This document shows, piece by piece, positions 57,281 to 64,000 of a stretch of DNA of 64,000 nucleotides. The notes under the pieces were generated by a model. The model did not search any database. It was not told the DNA's origin and worked only from the letters and a program-made list of their open reading frames with translations. Source of the stretch: Dugong dugon (taxonomy: Eukaryota > Chordata > Mammalia > Sirenia > Dugongidae). The DNA is taken from NCBI GenBank assembly GCA_030035585.1, contig CM057482.1:57974828-58038827 (forward strand). Direction: 5' to 3'. Position numbers and translations under genes: made by a program. Each line of letters starts with the position of its first letter. Positions within the stretch are counted from its first letter, which is position 1.

Positions 57281-58710
57281 TCAGTAGATATTTCTCTCAT
57301 TTATTGATTGTAGATTTTTTTGTTTGTTTGTTTCGTTTTTGTGGTACAGCTGGGCAGATCTAGCTGAGGAGGAGCCACTGGGACGGGTTGCTTGTGGCAC
57401 TCACCGCAGCCACCAGGACGGTCAGTAGTCAGTGCTGGGCAGGTTCCAATAGGGCGTGCCTGCACCGCTTGGTGGTGTGATGTCTAGTGCACGGTGCAGG
57501 TAGGTAGGGTGCAGCGGGAAGATGGTTATGTGTGAAGCTAAGCTGGATATGGGAGAGAGGAGAGAGGAGGAGGAGCAAAAAGCGTACAAACATAAAAGAA
57601 TGCTAGGGGAGCTTGTCGTTGGAATGTACAGATGAGAGACTATGGGATGGCGGAAACCAGAAGGGGGAAGAGAAAGAAAAGGAAAGAATGACCAAATAAA
57701 AATCAGAAAAGTTAAAGAACTGCAAAGTTCCCAGGGATCCCACCGATGCAGCTATGAGGTCTGGGGGAGTCGGTCTCAATTTTCACAGCTCAGCCTGGCC
57801 AGAAGGTACAGAGGCATACATCGCCTGGTATTCAGGGATCAGAAAGAGAAGGAAGAGATAGAGAGATGAGAAATTAAGCGATGAAGAAAGACAAAAGGGA
57901 AAAAGAGTGAAAAGATGAAAAACTAATCAAAAAAGAAGAAAAATAAAATTGAAAAAAAAAAAGGGCCACACCAGCATTCAGTGCCTACAAATGGGACCCA
58001 GAGAGCCCCCACTCAGGGGCGCGAATTCCAAGAAGCCGGTAGTCTCGGGGTTAAGAGACTGTGGCCACGGGAAGCAGAGGGGCCAACGAACAAAGGCCCC
58101 GGGATCCCACCCGGGCGGGAGCCCAGACTTGGAAACAGCCACACGCCCGAACGCAGCCCTACAGCCCTGCAGGAGAGAGCAGAGACGGCACTTGGAATCA
58201 GGCACCCAGGCAAAAGGAGGGGGAGGCGGCAGAAAAAGTTTCTCTAGCTGCCAGCAAAGGGCTCCCAGAAAGCCGCCAGCCCGGGCGCGCGGAATCCAAG
58301 CACCGGCTCCCCCCAGTCCAGGGACCCTGGCCACGGAAAGCATGGGAGCCCCAGCCGAGGCGGAGAGGGGTGGGGGGTGGGAAAGCGCGCACCGCAGTTT
58401 ACCGGTCTTTCTGTCTCCCACCGGATGCTCTTCAAGGCTGCTCTCCCGTTCGCTGGTCTCCGATAGGAATCCAAGATGGTGGATCCGCACTGTGTTTGCT
58501 GGTAAGGAATCTCTGCATGAGTCTCTCCTCGCTCTCTGTTCTCTTTTAGTATTCTCATTCGGTTTAGTGTTTGGCTGAGTTCTTTATCTCTTCATTTGGT
58601 GTTCTAGGGTTTCAGGATTGTTGATTCTCTGTTAGGCTTAGTTTTTCGGATCTTTGCTGTGGAGGGATGGCGTGGTGCTTCTGCCTAGAGCGCCGTCTTG
58701 CCCCACCTCT
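57281..58710 (-). promoter_or_regulatory. L1-H 5' UTR, CpG-rich, single-unit type
   Basis: Same 5' UTR type as L1-B and L1-F but with one copy of the block that is duplicated in those two (CTGCAGGAGAGAGCAGAGAC at about 58166). 58000-58420 is GC- and CpG-rich (CCGGGCGCGCGGAATCC, GGGAAAGCGCGCACCGC). The 5' end reads AGCGCCGTCTTGCCCCACC on the plus strand. Plus-strand CAAGATGGT at 58472-58480 is a YY1-like core facing away from the L1. Confidence 0.75.
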
Positions 58711-59235
58711 CCCATTCCCCTTTTTTGATGTGTGCATCTATTGGTATAAATTGTCCTCTGAGGACTGCCTTTGCTGTATCCCAAAGTTTTGGTATGATGT
58801 GTTGTCATTCTCATTTTATTCTAGGAATTTTTTGATTCCATCTCTGATTTCTTCTATTATCCAGTGATGTGTAAGCAGGGTATTATTCAGTTTCCATGCA
58901 ATTGATTTTTTTTTTCCTTGCTCTTTCTATTGTTAATTTCTACCTTGATGGCATTGTGGTCAGAGAAGATACTTTGAATTATCTCAACTTTTTGGAACTT
59001 GTTGAGGACTTCTCTGTGGCCTAAGATGTGGTCTATTCTGGAGAACGTTCCATGTGCATTGGAAAAGAATGTGTACTTTGCAGCAATTGGATGGAGTGTT
59101 CTATATAGGTCTATGAGGTCAGGTTGGCTGATTGTGTCTTTTAGGTCTTCTGTATCTTTAGTGAGTTTCTTCTTAGTTGTTGTGTCCTGTACTGAGAGTG
59201 GTGTGTTGAAGTCTCCTACTATTATTGTGAAACTG

Positions 59236-59496
59236 TCAATTTTCTCTTTTCAGTTTTGTTAGAGTTTGTTTGATGTATTTTGGAGTCCTGTCATTGGGTG
59301 CGTAGATGTTTATTATGGTTATGTCTTTGTGATGGATCATCCCCTTAATCATTATATAGTGACCTTCTTTGTCTTTTATGGTGGATTTTTTTTTAACGTC
59401 TATTTTATCTGAGATTAGTATTGCCACTCCAGCTCTTTTTTGGTAGTTGTTAGCTTGATATATTTTTTTCCAACCTTTGACTTTTACTAAATTCAC
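59236..59496 (-). pseudogene. L1-F ORF2 endonuclease fragment
   Basis: MNLVKVKGWKKIYQANNYQK, RAGVAILISDKIDVKKKSTI, HYIMIKGMIHHKDITIINIY, PNDRTPKYIKQTLTKLKRE. Middle of the endonuclease domain; the GDFNTPL part lies further left in another frame. Confidence 0.9.
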
Positions 59497-60069
59497 ATCT
59501 TTGTTTCTAAGGTGTGTCTCTTGTAGACAGCATATTGATGGATCCTGTTTTCTTATTCATTCTGTCACTCTCCGTCTCTTTATGGGTGCATTGAGTCCAT
59601 TTACATTCAGTGTAATTATTGATAGATGTGAGTTTGTTGCTGTCATTTTGTAGTGACTTTTTTTGTGGTGCTGATGTTTTCTTTGTTCTTCTTACCCTCC
59701 TGTTTGGAGTAACTTTTGTTTGTCGATTTTTTTTCATTTCTTTTGTTTTTGTAGGTTTTGTTTTTGCTGAGACTTTATGTTTTTCTTCTTTATTTTTATG
59801 AGTATGTTTATTAACTTTCTTTGTGGTTATGATGAATTGTACCCTTATGTTTGTAAGTTTGAAGCAGTCTACCATTACTTGGTATCGCCTTGCCTTCCTC
59901 TCCATTAGAAGGTTCTATACCTATGCTGTTTATTCCCTTTTTTATTGTTTTGATGTTGTTGTCATTTACTGATTAACTGCTGTGATTCCTTGTTGTATTT
60001 CTTTTGGTTTTGGCTAGTCCTTGAGAGTTCATTTCCTAGATTGGTATCTGGATGGTACAATCCTGCATC

Positions 60070-60696
60070 CTAGATTCTGCCTGTGAGCTGAAGTTGTTTG
60101 TCCTCAGATCGAAGAACTCCCTTTAATAATTCTTGTAATTTGGGTTTGACTTCTACATATTCCCTTAATTTCTGTTTATCTGGAAATGACCTAATTTCAC
60201 CATCAAATCTGAACAAGAGTTTTGCAGGGTATATTATTCTTGGCTGGCAATTTTTTTCTTTCAATATTTTATATATGTCATCCCATTGCCTTCTTGCCTG
60301 CATGGTTTCTGCTTAATAATCTGAGCTTAGTCTTATTGTTTCTCCTCTGTATGTGACTTCTTGTTTTTCACGAGCTGCTCTCAGGATTCTTTGTTTGTCT
60401 TTGGTTTTGGCGAGTGTGAATATGATATGCCTTGGTGATTTTCTTTTGGGGTCTCTCCTATATGCAGTTAATTGAGCTTCTTGGATGGCCAGCTTTTCAT
60501 CTTTCATGATATTGGGGAAGTTTTCTGTCAGCAATTCTTCAATGATCCTTGCTGTGTTTTCTGTTTTCTCCCCCTGTTCTGGAACTCCAATCACTCGTAA
60601 ATTTTTGCTTTTGATTGTATCCCACATAACTCTCAGTGTCTCTTCATTTTTCTTTGTTCTTTCTTCTGAGTTCTCCTCAAACAGAATTGTATTCAA
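60070..60696 (-). pseudogene. L1-F ORF1 C-terminal half with one in-frame stop
   Basis: MNTILFEENSEERTKKNEET, KSKNLRVIGVPEQGEKTENT, RRDPKRKSPRHIIFTLAKTK, then a TAA after IRLSSDY (60313-60315; L1-B has Ser there), then in phase RRQWDDIYKILKEKNCQPRI and SFPDKQKLREYVEVKPKLQE to LTGRI. The N-terminal half (60913-61128, starting MRKITTECPEDSRQYQN) is in another frame. Confidence 0.9.
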
Positions 60697-61139
60697 GTTT
60701 TTGTCTTCAATTCCACAGATCTGTCTGCCACCATTTCAGATCTGCTTCTTAGCCCTTCTATGACACCGTCTGTTTCTGAAATCTTGTTGTTTATGTTTTG
60801 GATTTCTAATTGTTGTCTTTGTAGAATTTCTAGATGTGAATTTTGGCATTCTGTTCCTGCATTGTTTTCCTTAATTCTTCCAATTTTTTGTCTGTACGTT
60901 CCATGAATTTTTCTATTTTTTTCTCTTTTCTGTCTGCTTTTTGCTTAGCTTCTGGAGAGTTATGAGTATTAGAGATTTGAGTTCCCTATCAGGTAGGTCT
61001 AGTGCCTTTTCTTGCACTGGAAAGTCATGTGGTGTTTTATTTTGGATGCCTACTGAGACCACCCTGTTTTTGTAAATGTTTTGATATTGTCTGCTGTCTT
61101 CGGGGCATTCAGTAGTTATTTTTCTCATTTATTGATTGT

Positions 61140-63006
61140 AGATTTGTTTGTTTTGTCCCTTTTTTTAAATTTGCCTATGTCTGAGCAGGCGGGCAGTATG
61201 TTCTTTGTTGTTTGCTTATCTATGGGCACAGTTCTTTTCGCCTGCTTCTCCAAGTGGCAGGGTCAGTCACTCAGATATGGTATGGCAGTTCAGGTGTAGC
61301 TGAAGAGAAGTTACTGGGATGGGTTGTTTGTGGCACTTACTACAGCCACCAGGGCAGGTCAGTAATCAGTGCAGGGCAGGTTCCAGCAGGCCGTGCCTGT
61401 GCTGCTTGGTGGTGTGATGTTTAGTGCACGGTGCAGGTAGGCAGGATGTAGCGGGGAGATTGTTAAGTGTGGAGCTAATATATTTATGGGAGAGAGGAGA
61501 GAGACACAGGGGCCAAAAACATAGAACGAAAAAAGAATGCTAGGGGAGCTTGCCATTGGAGTGGATAGATGAGAGACTATGAAATGAACTAAAACAAAAA
61601 GGGGAATAGGAAGAAAAAAAGGAAACAAAAAGAATGAATAAATAAAAATCGGAAATGGAAAAGAACAGCCAAGTTCTCAGGGATCACACCATTGTGGCTA
61701 TGAGGTCTGGGGAAGTTGTTGTCAGGTGTTTCAGTACAGCCTGGCTAGAAGGCATAGAGGTATACAATGCCAGGTATTCAGGGAACAGAAAGAGATGGAA
61801 GATATAGAGAGAAGAGAAACTTAGTAATGAAGAAACACAAAAAGGGAAAAAGAGGGAAAAGAAAAGAAAACAAATTAAGAAAAAAAAAAGAGACCAAGAA
61901 AAGCCCCCCAAAAAACAGAAAAAAAAAAAAACCTAATGAAAAAAGAAATGCTCTCAGGGATCCCTCTGCACATTTGTGCAGGCCAAGGGGGTACGTTCCA
62001 AGCCACGCAGCACCATCTGTCCAAAACAGGCTCCCAACTCAAGAAAAGGAGAAGAAAAGAAACAAACAATTCAAAACAAACCAACAAACAAAAGCCCCGG
62101 GATCTCACAGCATGGTAGACCAGACCGGGAAGCAGCTCCACACTTGAACGGAGCTCCGCAGCCCCTCAGGAAGAAGCAAAGATGGCACATGAAGCCAGGT
62201 ATTTGAGTGAAAGGAGGGGAAGGTGGTGAGAGGTAAGGAAGAAATCAAAAGAAGCAGAAAAAAAGCAACACCAGTGCCAACAAATGGCACTCTGTGAGCT
62301 AGCTAGTGCAGGCTGGTGGAATCCAAGCAGCCAGTGCTTCCCATACAAGAGACTGTGTACACAGGAAGCAGAGGAGGCCGAGTGTGGGTGAAGAAGGGTA
62401 GGGGGTGGGAAAGCGTATATCTCAATTTACTGGAGCTCAGCAGCCCCTTAGGAAGAAGCAAAGATGGTGCACGGAGCCAGGTATATGAGCGAAAGGAGGG
62501 GGAGGTGGTGAGAGGTAAGGAAGAAATCAAAAGAAGCAGAAAAAAGCAACACCAACAGCCAACAAATGGCACTCAGAGAGCCAGCCCATTCAGGTGAGTG
62601 GAATCCAAGCAGCCTGTGCTTCCCAGACAAGAGATTGTGGCCACAGGAAGCAGAGGAGCACGAGTGAGGTTGAAGAAGTGTGGTGGGTGGGAAAGCATAG
62701 ATTGCAAATTACTGGTTGTTAAGCTCTGTGAAGCTGCTTTCTCCTACCTCCTGTTTGCTGGTCTCTGATAGGAGTCCAAGATGGCGGATCCACGCTGTGT
62801 TAGCTGATAGGTGACCTCTGCATCTATCTCTCCTCACTCTCTGTTCTTTGTCAGTTTTCTCACTCCATTTGGTGCTTGGCTGAGTTCTTTATCTCTTCAT
62901 TTGATATTTTAGGGTTTCAGGATTGTTGTTTTCTTTGTTTGGCTTAGTTTTTTGGATCTTTGCTGTGGAGGGACGGCATGGTGCTTCTGCCTAGAGCACC
63001 ATTTTG
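61140..63006 (-). promoter_or_regulatory. L1-F 5' UTR with a 281-bp tandem duplication
   Basis: The block CTCAGGAAGAAGCAAAGATG starts at about 62166 and recurs (CTTAGGAAGAAGCAAAGATG) at 62447, each followed by GAAATCAAAAGAAGCAGAAA and CAACAAATGGCACTC. This is the same duplication as in L1-B but with slightly different length. Plus-strand CAAGATGGC at 62777-62785. Confidence 0.75.
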
Positions 63007-63056
63007 CCGGAAGTATTTATCTGTTCTTGTCTTCTTATAAAAGAGGAATCAAACAA

Positions 63057-63115
63057 TGTTGTTGTTAGGTGCTGTCAAGTTGGTTCCAACACATAGCAAC
63101 CCTGTGTATGATAGA
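63057..63115 (-). mobile_element. RTE LINE 3'-terminal scrap
   Basis: TGTTGTTGTTAGGTGCTGTC then AAGTTGGTTCCAACACATAG on the plus strand, the same terminus as at 47568. Confidence 0.8.
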
Positions 63116-63129
63116 AGGAGTTACCGAGT

Positions 63130-63395
63130 GGTTAAGTTATTGCAGTTTTCTATAAATTTTAGACCCTTATCATAAAATATTTGTCCTTATATTCTTGACT
63201 TATTTCACTTAGCATATGCCCTCCATGTCCATCCGTATTATATGTTTCTGCACTCATCATTGTTCTTTATGGTTTCATGGTATTCTGTTGTATGTATGTA
63301 CCACAGTTTGCTTACTCATTTATCCATTGATGGACCCTTTGGTTGTTTTTATTTACTGTTGTGAATAAAGCAGCAATGAACATAGGTGTGAATTC
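63130..63395 (-). mobile_element. Old L1 fragment, ORF2 C-terminus
   Basis: Plus strand ATATTTGTCCTTATATTCTT, CACTTAGCATATGCCCTCCA, GTACCACAGTTTGCTTACTC and GCAATGAACATAGGTGTGAA are the reverse of the L1 ORF2 C-terminal coding end (FIAALFTI...IYTMEYY). Strongly diverged. Confidence 0.8.
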
Positions 63396-63706
63396 TTGCA
63401 CTGAATTGTATGATCTCTGTGATGTTAGGCCAGTTGGAGAGTGCCGCTCTGACTACGGTCACTGTAGCAGTAATGCTCCTGAAGAGCCATTGGCTGGAGT
63501 TCACAGCCCTGATGGTGGCCATGCTCTCTCCTGTTAAATAGCGTAGACCTCTATAGCTTCACACCCCAGCAGGCCAGGCATTAATTCTGGGTACAATATC
63601 ACTTTAGATTCCTTACCATACTTTGGGGACCAAGAGCCCAGAGTGAAATTAAAAACGATCAGTTACCAAGGTTAGGAGATTTTCCCACTTTTCTTCATTT
63701 AGTTAG
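63396..63706. other. Unassigned segment, no family recognised
   Basis: About 310 bp with no repeat I can name. The plus strand at 63343-63537 is open and partly Cys-rich (CRSDYGHCSSNAPEEPLAGV); the minus strand also has an open stretch. Neither resembles a known protein. Confidence 0.35.
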
Positions 63707-64000
63707 TGTTGTGGGCTGAATTGTGTCCCCCCAAAATATGTGTTGAAGTGCTAACCCTGTAAATATGACCTTGTTTAGAAATAGAGGTTTTCTTTTATTA
63801 CATTAATGAAAACATACCAGTGTAGGTCTAGTTTTAAACCTTGAAACACAGACATACACAGGGGCAAGACAGATGTCAAAGAATGCCAAAGATTTCCAAT
63901 GAACTCATAGGATTAGCAATAAGGAAGGACACTTCCCTGGAGTCACAACCTAAATTCAGACTTCTAGCCTCTTGAGCTGTGAGAAAATAAATTTTTGTTC
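63707..64000 (+). mobile_element. MaLR-type LTR, running off the right edge
   Basis: A fossil LTR starting TGTTGTGGGCTGAATTGTGT, then CCCCCCAAAATATGTGTTGA, and near the window end GAGCTGTGAGAAAATAAATT, the order found in MLT1/MST-type LTRs. The 3' end lies beyond the window. Diverged and old. Confidence 0.85.

Larger units (their letters stand above)
53915..58710 (-). mobile_element. L1-H, L1 with RT deleted, near-intact ORF1
   Basis: Minus-strand L1 with tail at 53915-53945, a 3' UTR (to about 55075) carrying three copies of the terminal block, then a direct jump from 3' UTR (GATGGCC, 55070) into the endonuclease domain (TTAATTTCTACCTTGATGGC). About 3.4 kb of linker, RT and ORF2 C-terminus are therefore missing relative to L1-B. 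The ORF2 start (about 55803), spacer, ORF1 (56231-57280) and 5' UTR (57281-58710) are present. Of all L1s here it has the best preserved ORF1 and a CpG-rich 5' UTR, so it is among the youngest. Confidence 0.93.
58711..63006 (-). mobile_element. L1-F, 3'-truncated L1 joined to the L1-H 5' end
   Basis: Minus-strand L1 of the L1-B type that begins in the ORF2 linker (TTTTTTGATGTGTGCATCTA) immediately beside the L1-H 5' end. It then has the endonuclease (58900-59640), spacer, ORF1 (about 60070-61130), a 5' UTR with two block copies (61140-63006) and a 5' end near GAGCACCATTTTGCCGG. Its RT, ORF2 C-terminus and 3' UTR are absent on both sides of L1-H. Confidence 0.9.

Noticed and set aside
57949-58578. 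ORFs of 160-209 codons in 57949-58578, possibly a CpG-island gene
   Set aside because: This is the CpG-rich 5' UTR of L1-H. The open frames result from high GC content, and corresponding regions of L1-B and L1-F do not keep them as proteins.

Overview
The window looks like a gene-poor, repeat-saturated stretch of a mammalian genome, most probably an afrotherian of the paenungulate group (elephant, sirenian or hyrax). Four things point there. There are ten tRNA-headed SINEs with the AfroSINE sequence, seven of them in a short form lacking an internal block of about 45 bases, which I recall as a paenungulate type. There are three pieces of an afrotherian RTE (BovB-like) LINE. The L1 lineage has a distinctive long 3' UTR. 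Deep mammalian relics (L2, MIR, MER5A, MaLR-type LTRs) lie between them. I estimate that about three quarters of the window is interspersed repeat. No host gene with an intact native structure is visible.

Layout. 1-9150: a minus-strand L1 (L1-A) whose 5' end abuts an RTE LINE. L1-A is split by a 3.2-kb GOLPH3 processed pseudogene with a poly(A) tail and 13-bp target-site duplications. That retrocopy is itself split by about 560 bp of PCCA genomic DNA carrying an intact 132-bp exon with both splice sites. 9151-14240: mostly unique DNA with one MaLR-type LTR and L2 relics. 14240-20085: an old minus-strand L1 carrying three full and one truncated AfroSINE plus one solo LTR. 20086-24146: unique DNA with MER5A, MIR and a second DNA-transposon-like relic. 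24147-42290: 18 kb of minus-strand L1 built from three elements. They are near-full-length L1-B, L1-C, and L1-D, which interrupts L1-C and itself holds a solo LTR. 42291-53914: lower repeat density, with an old plus-strand L1 that contains an L1 3' end and an AfroSINE, a cluster of AfroSINEs, and a plus-strand L1 3' end inside a MIR. 53915-63006: two more minus-strand L1s (L1-H, with its reverse transcriptase deleted, and L1-F) joined head to middle. 63057-64000: RTE and L1 scraps, 310 unexplained bases and the start of another MaLR-type LTR.

Nothing here forms a pathway or operon. The interest lies in nested insertion history and in the unusual L1s: two different tandemly repeated 5' UTR designs, 3' UTRs whose terminal block is present one to three times, a same-frame open reading frame in the 3' UTR of several copies, and repeated joins of an L1 5' end to the middle of another L1. 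The most surprising single object is the PCCA exon inside the GOLPH3 retrocopy, which also creates a 267-codon chimeric reading frame downstream of an L1 5' UTR on the same strand. Family names come from memory of consensus sequences; no database search was run.
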